From: Bolinopsis microptera
Lineage: Eukaryota; Ctenophora; Tentaculata; Lobata; Bolinopsidae
Direction: 5' to 3'
NCBI RefSeq assembly: GCF_026151205.1
Contig: NC_087072.1
Coordinates: 26,067,799 to 26,131,798, forward strand
DNA: 64,000 nt
The notes under the pieces: model-generated
Database searches by the model: none
Seen by the model: the letters and a program-made list of their open reading frames with translations, nothing else
What the model was told of the DNA's origin: nothing
Part shown: positions 11,601 to 21,258 of the stretch, piece after piece
Layout: every line of letters begins with the position of its first letter
How positions within the stretch are numbered: the stretch's first letter is position 1
Position numbers and translations under genes: made by a program

Positions 11601-14600
11601 GATACCACGGCATCAACTTTAACGCGACTTTAGATATACAACTGAAACTTTTTTGACTGGGCCAAATGCTTTAATAGCCTCCAAATCAGCACGAAAAAAT
11701 AAAAAATAGGCCAAGAAATAGGAGTTTTAGAGCCCAAAATTTGGACCCCCAAGTGGTGTAAAAAACGCGAATTAAATAGGTAATAATTATTTTAGTCTCT
11801 TGAGTCTTGACACCATTTTAGGGTTATACGGGTTCCTGCCAGTTACCTTAATTAGTATGTACCTAATTACCCTTAAGGTCACTCACCAGTGTGTACTTAC
11901 CAGTGTGTACTTACCAGTGTGTACTTACCAGTGTGTACTTACCAGTGTGTACTTACCAGTGTGTACTCACCAGTGTGTACTTACCAGTGTGTACTTAGCA
12001 GTGTGTACTTACCAGTGTGTACTTACCAGTGTGTACTTACCAGTGTGTACTTACCAGTGTGTACTTACCAGTGTGTACTCACCAGTGTGTACTTACCAGT
12101 GTGTACTTACCAGTGTGTACTTACCAGTGTGTACTTACCAGTGTGTACTTACCAGTGTGTACTTACCAGTGTGTACTTACCAGTGTGTACTCACCAGTGT
12201 GTACTTACCAGTGTGTACTTAGCAGTGTGTCCTTACCAGTGTGTACTTACCAGTGTGTACTTACCAGTGTGTACTTACCAGTGTGTACTTACCAGTGTGT
12301 ACTTACCCGTGTGTACTTACCTGTGTGTACTTACCAGTGTGTCCTTACCAGTGTGTCCTTACCAGTGTGTACTTACCAGTGTGTACTTACCAGTGTGTAC
12401 TTACCCGTGTGTACTTACCAGTGTGTACTTACCAGTGTGTACTTACCAGTGTGTACTTACCAGTGTGTACTTACCAGTGTGTACTTACCAGTGTGTACTT
12501 ACCAGTATGTCCTTACCAGTGTGTACTTACCCGTGTGTACTTACCCGTGTGTACTTACCCGTGTGTACTTACCAGTGTGTACTTACCAGTGTGTACTTAC
12601 CAGTGTGTACCTACCAGTGTGTAGTACTTAAGTTAAGTGAATCAATCTTTCAATGTGAGAAAAAAGCGCATAAATTGTATCCTTCTGTTTCAACATTTAA
12701 CCGAAAAATTCTAATATGGCGATGATCCCCCAACCCCTTATAAATAATCAGCCCCCCATCCATGTGATTGTAGTTAGTATTAAATCGCTGATTGACGCAC
12801 TTTCATACTGAGATCTTGTCTTAATTCGATCATAACTCTAACTGTGTCGCATCTTACGTGTAACGTATGAGTACTATACCCTGCTACTAGAGTACTATGA
12901 GATGCTATAATACTCCTAGACATAACGTTAGATCACACCCTCCAAATGTAGCTAATACTATATAATATTACGCATTAAGTCATAGCAATTAGCGACCTAA
13001 GTCATCCACAACATTAGAACATATTTCTAAATGAGAAGCAACAACACACCCTGCACTCTATTGTATAGGCTGGTTTTGGCTGGTTGCCAGAGTGTAATGA
13101 TGTCCCTCTAAACGGTACCCTACTTAGATAAGCAGTTGTTATAGTAGTATATATTGTAGTATACAATATAGTAGTATACATAGCGCAGCTAGCAGAATGT
13201 TCATGTGGCGGCGTGTTAAGGAGCTTCTAAAGGTTTTGAGTGTACTCGTATGTTCTATTGTTTAGCCTAGTGACCATTCTAAAGTAAATATTAAACCAAC
13301 CTGTTCCACAAGGAGTTTTGGATGCAGAATTATAACACACTTATTGCAACTAGTTTAATTAGTTATAACACACTTATTGCAACTAGTTTAATTAATTAAC
13401 TAATGAGTTTAATTAATTACAGAACGGAGGAGGTTACAGGAATGATAACAACCAGTCCGAGCAGCTGAGCCGTACTAACCTTTATATACGCGGACTGCCC
13501 CACCATACCACTGATGATGAGCTGGCTAACATGTGTAAAAGGTTAGTATTCTAATATTTCCTGCTTCTGTTTTCGTTTTCAGAGCTAAAAATAAGTTTGT
13601 AAAACTGTTATGAAATTCTTTCTGACATCTTGATTTCAGGTTTGGAAAGATCACCTCGACAAAGGCCATCACTGACAAGCAGAGCAACAAATGCAAGGGT
13701 GTGTTTTACTTTGACACGTTCAACATTTACTTCTAATATTTGTCAAGCTAAAGTGCGAGAAGATAAGGCCTGTTTAAAACTGCGTGTAGACAAAGAAACG
13801 CGTTAAACCTTCTGAACATTCCCCTTATTACATCTAACACGTGTAATCATTATGTTTCTATCTTATATACTGCTATATATATCTCTTATACTGCCTTATC
13901 TTCATAAAATACCAGTGTTTTTACCAGACACTTCCTCAGGATATGGGTTTGTTGACTTTGAAAGCCCTGAGGCGGCACAGAAAGCTTGCCAACATCTTAC
14001 ATTGCAAGGAACGCAAGCATCGTTTGCTAAGGTTAGTAGCAAGGTATGTCATCTTTATCTTCTTCACTTGGCTGTGCTGAAATTTCGTGCTTTCTCTTGC
14101 ATGTTCCTTTGACATCCTCCACTCGGTGGAGTAACTTGATTACTCTTTTGTGATTGGTATTTCTTTAAAAAGCCCTTTTTTCGCCTAAGTGTCATGATTT
14201 GACTTGGTTTAAGTCATTAAAACGAAAGTGACCGTTGTCAATGTTACCGCTATGTAATTTGAATGAAAACGCAAAAAACCGCCGAAAAATTTCTCAATAA
14301 GATGTGTGCAGACAGTGTCATTGTGAGCATTTTGTGCAGTTTATTTGAGCGCGCGCGAACGCGGGAAAGGCAGTTGTACGACTGTTCTCTCAACTGCTGG
14401 CCGGGACCGCCTGCTTACTGCTTACCAGGGGTACCTATTGCACACACAATCTATTTTATAGATCTAGCGATTGATTCCCAATCGACATTTTTAAAAGTAG
14501 TTTTCCGCAGAATTCCCATATATTTTACTATTAACAAACTTCACTGCGCTATATTGAAGGATGTGACTAACTACCTTATTTCAGATGTCAATCAACGATC

Positions 14601-16274
14601 AGATAAGAAAACAACAGCACGACCCTTCAAAGATAAAGCAACACAACGACAACATAGACGTGACAAACCTGTATATCAGCAATCTACCTCGATCCTTCAC
14701 GGAGGAAGTATGCCTGAAGTTTTCATTTCTTTGTCTGTTGTCACCTAATTTTAATATATTAAGATATATCTCATCTTCTGATGTAGGTCAATATTTTCAT
14801 CCATGTATATTCAATACTTATTTTTCAGCAACTCAACAGTTTGGTGATGCCGTTCGGTGAAATAGTTTCATCTAGGATATTGAAAGACCCAGAGGGGAAC
14901 AGTAAAGGTGTTGGATTTGCCAGGTCACTGAACACCAATTAGTTAGAAAAGAAAGTTTACCAGGAAAACACCATGTACTTCAAAAACTAGTTCCTTTAAT
15001 CTTAGATATAGTTGTAGGAAAAACTTAAAATCTGTGTGCGCTATTAAGTTGCAATTTCAATAATGAGTTATTCTAAAGTTGTTAGCGAGAATTTTATTTT
15101 GAATGATATATGCCTCCTCTGTTAGGATTCACATCTGTTCAAATTGTGCGCGCTTTTCGTTCCCAGTAATACCTATTCAAATAAATCTTATATCCGTCCA
15201 TCATAGTCAGCCAATAGCAACTCTGTGTTCAGGTTGGAAAGTAAAGAATTATGCGAAAAGGCAATCAAAGCCCTGAACGGCAAACCAGTAACCCAAGGAG
15301 GAGAGCCTTTGATAGTCAAATTTGCTGAAGCTCCGAATCCAAACAAGAAACGGCCTCTAGTTTACTTCGCTCCTGCATGGGCAGCAGCTGGAGCGGGAAT
15401 GGAAGATAACGGACAACTTCCAGCAATGAGCTTCGTGCAGCCAATGTATTCAGATGTGTCGTTACAACAGAACGGAGCTTCCGCTATTCCTACACCAGGC
15501 CCTAGACCCCTACTTATACACCCTTGTGAGCTTTGCAATATTCATCTTCACTTGATATAAAAATAATATCAATTCTACCAATCTATTTTATTTGTTAAGT
15601 GCTACCTACCGGCAAATTGAAAATGGTTTAAAAGTTGTCCATAGTTACAAATTTGATCTTTGTGTGCACCACCATAGAGGAAATAAAACAAATGTTAAAT
15701 CTTGAACCTCTTTACTCCTTTTCAGCAATGCAGATGGTACCTCTACCAATTCAGTACAACAACATTCCAAACGGACAGTGGATGTCCCCGCAATTTGTTC
15801 CCCTGACTACATTCCCCCCTCAACTGTCCCCGGTTGATCATCACGCCCTGGCATCTCAGATGGGACAGTTGCACCTCGGCGGAGGCTATATAGGCACTCC
15901 AAACTCCTACACTCCATACAGCACACCTCAGGCTGTAAGCACTAACTCTATTGCCAGTGAGGTTAGGGACCTTTTACTGCGGCCGTTATAATTATACCCT
16001 CTCACTACATGATCAACTATTTTATTGTTTTCATTTTTATCGAACACCATATTGAAATCATCTCGAAGTTAATTAACTTAACAGTATATTTTTACAGAAC
16101 CACACTACTAACGATGCCCATCATCCCAACTACACTATTTATGACACCAGGTGGGTCTCCTCTCATTTTCTCGCTTGCTGACTGTAGCTCATATATAACT
16201 TGCTTATTGAAAATATGATACCATCTCTCCGCATACTTTTTTATTTGACTATCGTTTATTTCAGCCTACAATAG
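5698..16274 (+). CDS. RBMS: RBMS-family single-stranded nucleic acid-binding protein (two RRMs), 12 exons
   Basis: Exons read by splice sites and phase: 5698-5799, 8669-8833, 9873-9995, 13423-13541, 13640-13698, 13940-14031, 14585-14707, 14829-14923, 15233-15525, 15726-15934, 16098-16150, 16265-16274. All junctions keep frame and give 480 residues. Residues 1-140 are Q/N/Y-rich. RRM1 has RNP2 LYIRGL at 150-155 and RNP1 KGYGFVDF at 189-196; RRM2 has LYISNL at 249-254 and KGVGFARL at 287-294. The order and the linking TNLYIRGL / [11 protein letters not shown] blocks match RBMS1-3 (MSSP), which bind AU-rich RNA or ssDNA; the C-terminus is Pro/Gln/Tyr-rich. The start follows an in-frame TAG two codons upstream; an overlapping upstream ATG at 5661 opens another frame. 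Oddities: the donor of exon 3 is repeated 29 times in tandem, and the last acceptor plus stop is duplicated at 16329-16339. Confidence 0.88.
5800..5945. repeat. duplicated donor region and 55-bp tandem pair in RBMS intron 1
   Basis: AGAAGAAAGTGAGTTAAAC at the end of exon 1 recurs about 46 bases later at 5841-5858, copying the donor. It is followed by two diverged copies of a segment starting GTGGTAGTTTTATA (5862 and 5908). Use of the second donor would put a TAA in frame. Confidence 0.7.
5946..7893 (+). mobile_element. 5'-truncated LINE (L2/CR1-like) in RBMS intron 1
   Basis: The open frame runs in from about 5950 without an endonuclease domain. The 3' end is marked by a short ATT-type tail (about 7876-7893), as in L2/CR1-group elements. 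The insertion is in the same orientation as the host gene. Confidence 0.75.
5995..7683 (+). CDS. LINE reverse transcriptase, open frame, N-terminus missing
   Basis: About 562 codons without a stop. Reverse transcriptase blocks are intact: the IPLIKDD...NYRPVSN finger region (104-124), AFDTVDH (194-200), [10 protein letters not shown] (247-256) and the catalytic YADD (280-283). The C-terminal tail with [14 protein letters not shown] and [10 protein letters not shown] is typical of the L2/CR1 group. The first in-frame codon of the listed span is GTG, not ATG; the frame continues upstream, and the APE endonuclease half has been lost by 5' truncation. The lack of any stop or frameshift suggests a fairly recent insertion. 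Its catalytic parts are complete but it cannot be an autonomous element without the endonuclease. Confidence 0.88.
   Translation: MLASDFNNFFSEKVEKIRDNIPASPIPDCSDTNATPLFEFEPTCISELEDIIKESGINCSPNDVLPQDLVKDNITSLLHVWVDLVNQSLSSGSMDGVKLADVIPLIKDDSQDPNILKNYRPVSNLTFLGKLIERVVLRRLNEHLSRNNLNCQEQFAYKKHHSTETLLIKIVNDVLIAADEKTATVVMLLDLSAAFDTVDHTLLLRILKQEIGIRGTALSWFTSFLKGRCQRTRLGKSVSETITIRFGVPQGSVLGPVLFNIYIRSLYRCVKESGFSIIGYADDHQIMKSFKPSDQVKTLTNQLRNCFLTIKNWMSQYYLQLNDSKTQLIVFGPSKVLSEIELHGVDIAPNTLVMFVPTVKNLGLVMDNQLVFDKQIVSLKKKCFHTLRNIRKIRFLLSPKQIKIIVNSLVVSCLDYCNGLYFGIGEKLLHQLQLLQNAAAKAVTGKYKHDHLDDDLIKLHWLDVKKRIVFKILLLSHKSLLGLAPIYLQDMFKYAHHGHSLKLIVPSCNSKFGERSFSVVAPKIYNRLPVTITSAQSLECFKAFLKTYLFKMSPDELEKLYR
7894..8668. 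other. remaining RBMS intron 1
   Basis: AT-rich, with no gene or repeat that I recognise. Confidence 0.4.
9069..9398. repeat. dispersed ~300-bp repeat, copy 1
   Basis: Begins ACTATATATAAAGCGAGACG. The core starts near GTGCCATTTTACTGACACC and ends at CTAGT followed by AT-rich sequence. In tandem with copy 2 within RBMS intron 2. No reading frame. The TC...CTAG core ends recall Helitrons, but I see no convincing 3' hairpin. Confidence 0.75.
9401..9692. repeat. dispersed ~300-bp repeat, copy 2
   Basis: Same family as copy 1 with the same AT-rich head and CTAGT end. The part before the end (TTAGGGTTATATTTCACGG) is deleted. Confidence 0.75.
9967..11206 (+). repeat. 42-bp minisatellite spanning the RBMS exon 3 donor, 29 donor copies
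   Basis: The unit reads, in codons, [14 protein letters not shown]; it is 42 bp and nearly invariant. Exon 3 ends AAT|GTGAGT at 9995/9996, and that donor recurs every 42 bp up to 11172. Each unit also has a TCCTCCTACATGCAG stretch resembling an acceptor. The frame stays open through the array (9873-11234), then meets TAG. The long open frames on the opposite strand are by-products of the repeat. Confidence 0.95.
11547..11843. repeat. dispersed ~300-bp repeat, copy 3
   Basis: In RBMS intron 3, between two minisatellites. Same head and body as copies 1 and 2; the terminal CTAG has become CCAG. Confidence 0.7.
11882..12626. repeat. 14-bp minisatellite, about 53 units
   Basis: Unit CCAGTGTGTACTTA with scattered substitutions. 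Because 14 is not a multiple of 3 and the unit lacks stops, all plus frames read open; none is a gene. On the minus strand each unit reads CTG|GTAAGTA, a near-consensus splice donor. Confidence 0.92.
12627..13422. other. remaining RBMS intron 3
   Basis: No gene seen. Near 13340-13420 a short segment (ACACTTATTGCAACTAGTTTAATT) is tandemly repeated just before the exon 4 acceptor. Confidence 0.4.
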
Positions 16275-16345
16275 AACAATATGATGCCATCTCTCCACAT
16301 ACTTTTTATTTGACTATCGTTTATTTCAGCCTACAATAGAACAAA
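16210..16345 (+). repeat. tandem duplication of the last RBMS acceptor and stop
   Basis: Two copies of about 65 bp, each ending TTTATTTCAG followed by CCTACAATAG. The first acceptor is at 16264, the second at 16329. Both give the same three final codons and stop. Confidence 0.8.
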
Positions 16346-18330
16346 AGCGCAGTAGAAGGCTGAAAAAGGCACTAAAGAAATGCATGCACCTGCACAACAG
16401 GGAGTCGTCGCGAATTATTTGCAGAAACTTTAATTCATCAACCGAACTCTTGAAATTCTCGAACGATCTGTAAAATTTGTCAATGATTTCGACGAAAAAT
16501 ACCAAAAAAAATGTGATAATGGTTTGAAAAGAACCGACGAAGCTTTTGATTTTCTCGATGTATTCGAATCGTTCCAAAACATCAAAATTTGGAAGTGATA
16601 TGCCAAACAGTTTGTTTTGTCAAAAATCTGGCGACGAAACAAACGAGTAGCGGCCCCAGTGGTAGGCTCTGAGAGGGACTGTCTTCAGAAGATCAGATTG
16701 TATCTGATAGGTTGTGTACTGTGAATCTTTCTATTGTGACTAAAGGATGCGCAAACCCATTTACACCATTTAGTTCCCCGTAAGTTGTTTTCCGATTTAA
16801 TTTTTGCAATGATATTTGTCAATTTCTAGGTCTTTTTAAGATGTTTTAATAATGTTTGGGTGTATTTAAATATTGGGTTTCGACTTGGGCATATAAATCT
16901 CCTTTTCTATTCTTGATTAGTCAGCATAGCTCATATATCTTCTGTCACAAGACATTTTGTTGCTTAATTTTTGTACTGGAACTAAAGATTTGAAAAAACT
17001 GCCTGATCAGATGATACGGTTGATTGCCGACACACCATTTAACGTGTAAAAATGGTTATTTGCCGACACACCATTTAACAAATGGTTATTTGAAAATGAT
17101 TTGTGAAAATCTTTTTCTTGTTTTTAAAATATTGGTGCTCATGTTAGGTTTATTTTTTCACAGAATTTTGAGTCCGGAGCACATAGGTACCCCTGAATTT
17201 AAAAATCACTGTGGGATTCCAAACTTTGGACATGTTGATGTAGTCCTACGTATCATGAAGCTCCTTTTGTACTGTACAGTTGGGCTTAAAATCTAGCGTA
17301 TTATTTGGGATCGTTGAGAGATTCAGGGGTGCCTTTATTTTGATTGAGAATGAAAATTGATTCAAACATTCGAAGAATTCAGTTCCTTCTAAACGGCTAA
17401 CAGGAACAGGTTTTGTTGTTTTTATTTTGTATTTCTGCGAGCGAAATGTTTTTACGTGTCCAGTAGCCATTTTTATTTGATTGTTTTCTTTAATAGAAAT
17501 TTATTTGAAAAAATTCCTGTCCTCGAAGGGAAATTTTCTTACGGCTCCCAAAACCTTCCCAGTATGAGGTGTCTCCCTTCTTCCCTGAAGCTCATTTTTA
17601 ATTTAATTTTTTAAGTGAGTATACTTTTAGCAGGTGACTGATGTTTTTATAAGTCAAGTTTTTATGCTAGTGCTAGACAGAACTCCAGGACTGCAGATTG
17701 TGTTGTGTGGCATTATATCGAGAGCTTGAGTCGCACTGATTTTGTCTAGATGATCATATCTAGATATGATCCTTATCCGACTCGAATGATTTTAATCACA
17801 TTCCAACTTGCTGCTCTGCCATTTAACTATTACATCTTGTTTATTCAGTTGAGTCACAGAGAATGGCAGTGCTTTAAGTTTAAATGTTATTTAGTTTTGG
17901 AACACCCTGTAATTTGTATGTAAGGTGTGCCAGTGTGTTATATCACCAGATGGAGAGGTGTCTCTAGCAGCAGCTGTGTAATTTGGATCCAGAAACTTTG
18001 TTTACAATAAATTGGTAGGATTTACCTTATCTTCAGATTATGAGATGGTTTTTTGAATTTTTAGATGTGCAGAAATGCAGTGGTTAGGTGTATTATTTGG
18101 AATAATTTGACGAAAAGTGCCGGCAAATATGAAATATGTCACGAAATTGAGTATTCCCTGACTTGATAGCTCTGTACATAAATTTAAAATTGAATTCTTT
18201 GAAATCAGTGTTTCTATTTGTATTCGTGTGGTGTAGTGCAGCCGGTGTAGTGGTCTGGTGAGCCACATTCCAGATCTTCATCAGCCGATACGATTTCGTG
18301 CAGGCTGGATCTTAAAATGTTCAAGACTAT
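16346..18330. other. RBMS 3' flank, no gene seen
   Basis: AT-rich; likely contains the RBMS 3' UTR, with several AATAAA-like sites (for example ACAATAAATTGG near 18003). A 30-bp direct repeat (GCCGACACACCATTTAAC) sits at about 17026-17090. Confidence 0.4.
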
Positions 18331-18332
18331 AA

Positions 18333-18900
18333 TTGTTCGACGGCGCAGTTTTAATCTCCACAGAAAGCACAGTGCACACCCCAAATATTCACTTGGAATA
18401 CTCTAGAAAGAGAATATGTATAATAAAACTAAATACAGCAAACACGAGAAATACATCAAGTGGCAGAGTTGAGAGTATTCACTACTTTTTTCGAACATCT
18501 TTATTTCTTTTTCTGAGAAGTTTAATTTCGACGTTTAGTTGTCTGTATAAGCAAGAAGGACGTTTCAACGATTCCCGTTCAGACGAGCAGGGGAACCACT
18601 CCTATCTGTCCAGTTCCGCTAATTTCTTCTTGATGTTTCGAACAGTTGTCTCGCCGATTCCAAAGTGTAGGGCAACTGAAGAGGAGGATTTGCTGCTCTT
18701 CGACATTTGGATCTCTTCTGTCCGATGGTTAGAACTTACAGATGTCGATAGCTATACTACATACTAGTGATAATACAGATTTCGATACGATTTGCAATGT
18801 ACTGCAAAGAAAGCAAGAATTTGAGTCAATTTCTATTACATATATTACTTACTAATATATAATATACTATTAATGAATAAGTTACTGAGTAAGACTATCA
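18333..18900 (-). mobile_element. relic of a pogo/Tigger-type transposon
   Basis: On the minus strand 18720-18600 reads a helix-turn-helix resembling CENP-B/Tigger transposases: VALHFGIGETTVRNIKKKL, soon followed by stops. Flanking sequence (about 18740-18900) also occurs in inverted orientation near 62260-62575, where it adjoins a Tigger-like terminus. That supports the assignment. Confidence 0.6.
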
Positions 18901-18910
18901 GGAATACCCT

Positions 18911-19310
18911 TGTAGGTTTACAACCTACCAGGACGCGCGCCGAGTTGGACTCGTCGACGGTCCAATATATGGAACAGATATTTTACGAGTATCACCCGTT
19001 AAGTGATCAGTGATTGAAACAGTTTTTTAGAGTGATTTAGCTTAACGGGTGATACTCTTAAAATATTTGTTCCAATTATCCAGGACCATCTTGTATCACG
19101 TGGTGACCCCCACTGTTGCTTCACTATAGTAGAGTTTCGACGATACAAGGGGAGCCGCGCACTCGTGCGCGGCGGGTCATACAACGTATGACATGACAAG
19201 GACCATCGACAAGACCAACTCGGCGCGCGTCCTGGTACCATCGACAAGTCCAACTCGGCGCGCGTCCTGGTAGGTTGTAAACCTACAACCGAAATACCGC
19301 TTTTAAAGCA
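18911..19310. mobile_element. palindromic family B element with a nested family A MITE
   Basis: The plus arm starts TTGTAGGTTTACAACCTACC (18912) and reads to about 19003. The reverse arm runs from 19042 to about 19309 and ends in AAACCTACAA, with a 38-bp spacer between them. The reverse arm is interrupted at 19091-19199 by a family A MITE and has a duplicated 46-bp piece (ACCATCGACAAG...GTCCTGGT). Each arm contains small hairpins such as GTAGGTT-TAC-AACCTAC and CGAGT-TGG-ACTCG. Confidence 0.7.
19091..19199. mobile_element. family A hairpin MITE, copy 1
   Basis: Begins TTGTATCACG and ends with CAA. Perfect 8-bp duplication GGACCATC on both sides (19083-19090 and 19200-19207). Contains hairpins with stems GCCGCGCAC and GTCATAC. 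The 8-bp duplication is what hAT-type transposases leave. Confidence 0.8.
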
Positions 19311-19558
19311 CCACCCTTAGCCTGATATCAGCTGAGCACAAACGCATAAATTGTTTCAGGATTTTCACAACAGATCAGCTTGTACATACTATTACCATTG
19401 AATATTGCTTATTAGTATGTAAAAGTTTTGATACATAATATATAATATAATACATGTTAAAAAGTTTAGTGTCTAGTATTTGTATTTGTGTCTAGTATTT
19501 GTATCTGTTATTATTAAGTTCGATTGAAATATCTTGTCATACATCATACGTTGCATAT

Positions 19559-19658
19559 TTGTAGGTTTACAACCTACCAGGACGCGCGCCGAGTTGGACT
19601 CGTCGACGGTCCTGTTCCAATATATGGAACAAATGTTTTACGAGTATCACCCGTTAAG
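19559..19658. mobile_element. family B single arm
   Basis: Begins TTGTAGGTTTAC and ends CCCGTTAAG. The 8-mer TTGCATAT lies directly on both sides (19551-19558, 19659-19666), consistent with an 8-bp target duplication. It also contains a TGTTCCA...TGGAACA hairpin. Confidence 0.7.
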
Positions 19659-19666
19659 TTGCATAT

Positions 19667-19770
19667 GCAATATGACCCGCCGCGCACGAGTGCATTACTG
19701 GGCCGCGCTCAGCCTGTCATTCCGTTGTAGCGCGATGCACTACTGGGTCGCGCCGCGCATCAAATAATTC
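19667..19770. repeat. short GC-rich palindromic repeat
   Basis: Contains GCTCAGCCTGTCATTCCG, which recurs in reverse complement at about 36697-36725 inside a LINE, plus a partial reversed family A end (ATGACCCGCCGCGCAC). Confidence 0.55.
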
Positions 19771-20147
19771 TTCTCGCAACGCTAAATTATAATGACATCA
19801 ATGTGTTTAAAGAAATCGTGGGCATCACTCAGTAAACTGCGCGTCTTTAGCGCGTGTCTTGTTGTTATGCATCAATCCTTCGGTAGATCGGCGAGATGCA
19901 CCACTGTGCCTCACCGAGCTGCGAAGGATTGACATCGTGAATCAAGTCATTCCGCCGAATCTCTATTCAATTATCATGTTTATGAACATGATAGCCTGAG
20001 GTCTTTATGTAAACGAGTGCATCGCAGTAATATATACTTACTTTTAAACTTCATGACTTGAGATCTTTTGCAGCATATAATCAAAATTAATTTGTGCACT
20101 TATGTCTTATACATACATCAACATACATACATCAACATACAAATGAC

Positions 20148-20250
20148 TTGTATCACGTGGTGACCCCCACGGTCGCTTCACTATAGCGTCTTCGACGCTA
20201 CAGGGGGAGCCGCGCACTTCGTGCGCGGCGGGTCATACAACGTATGACAA
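20148..20250. mobile_element. family A hairpin MITE, copy 2
   Basis: 103 bp, TTGTATCACG...GTATGACAA, with perfect 8-bp duplications CAAATGAC at 20140-20147 and 20251-20258. Four hairpins follow one another, each with a three-base loop. Confidence 0.85.
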
Positions 20251-20258
20251 CAAATGAC

Positions 20259-21258
20259 AACGTACTTGGAACAGTGAAATATTTTTGAAAGAGAATAACA
20301 AACTCAAAAACGCATAGTTCTTTGTAAAAAGTCAAATTACCTTCAAGTCAATTTAGTGCAGAATCAAGCGAAATGTTCAATGTTGAACTATTTTATAAAT
20401 ATCAAATTTGATGTGCTGTCTATTATATTGAGATATAGTTTTTTTTCATTGTTAATAGATTGACCCGGCCCGAAGCTATTTGGAAGCTTCGTGCCTATTT
20501 TTCGAGAAGAAAGCAGCGCGCGCTATATTTCGAAGAAATTTTGACGAGTATTATATATTATCCGTCACGATATAGTGCGCGCCATAATCAATAATATAAT
20601 ATGAAATACTATAAAACCTTGTGTTGTATGGTAAGATCGAGCGCTCAGTTTCAGTACATATAAAGTTCTCTGACACAAATATAAGAAATAAGCAGTTCTG
20701 CCGCAATGTTATCGTCATCCTTGACATGTTATCATTGTTTTACCCTAACCCAACCCATAACTTGAAGATCTTGTGTTTTACGTGTTTTCGCTAATCAATC
20801 AAAACACGTTTCGGCAGAGCTGCTGTGGGGCTGTCAGTATTTCCTCGAAGTAATTTTCTTGGAGCACTGTTTGCCGCAGATCATAACCGATGTCTCCTGT
20901 TCTTTGCAAGTGTTTCTTGTTATCACTTGTAATGGGTCGACATCGAACACCTTACGAAGTTATTCTTTCATTTTTTGATGCATGGCATTCGATATAATTG
21001 GGTATATCTTAGGATGCAGCTTAGATGTGTTCTTCATATTTCTGCTGCGAAATAAATGTACTACATAAAGTTTGTGTTGTAATAATTTATCATTTGGTAG
21101 TCTAGATGCACGGAAACGATCAGGGAACAGGCTTCAGAATTTTGGTTATATTGTAAAATGATGTGCATAATTTATCTTAGAAATCAACAAGTGAGATTGA
21201 AAATAATAAAAATGTTAGGCTCTCACTGAACATGATCTAACAGGGATGGTAGTGAGTA
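20259..21258. other. intergenic, upstream of CLPX
   Basis: AT-rich. A GC-rich patch at 20461-20585 (GCGCGCGCTATATTTCG) resembles one at about 50455-50520. No promoter element is clear enough to name. Confidence 0.35.

Noticed and set aside
11800-12725. Four overlapping plus-strand frames rich in CVLTSVYLP-type repeats
   Set aside because: The 14-bp unit lacks stops in every plus frame; no start, splice or family evidence.
18333-18767. 144-codon plus-strand frame
   Set aside because: The minus strand here reads a Tigger-type helix-turn-helix; the plus frame is its shadow.
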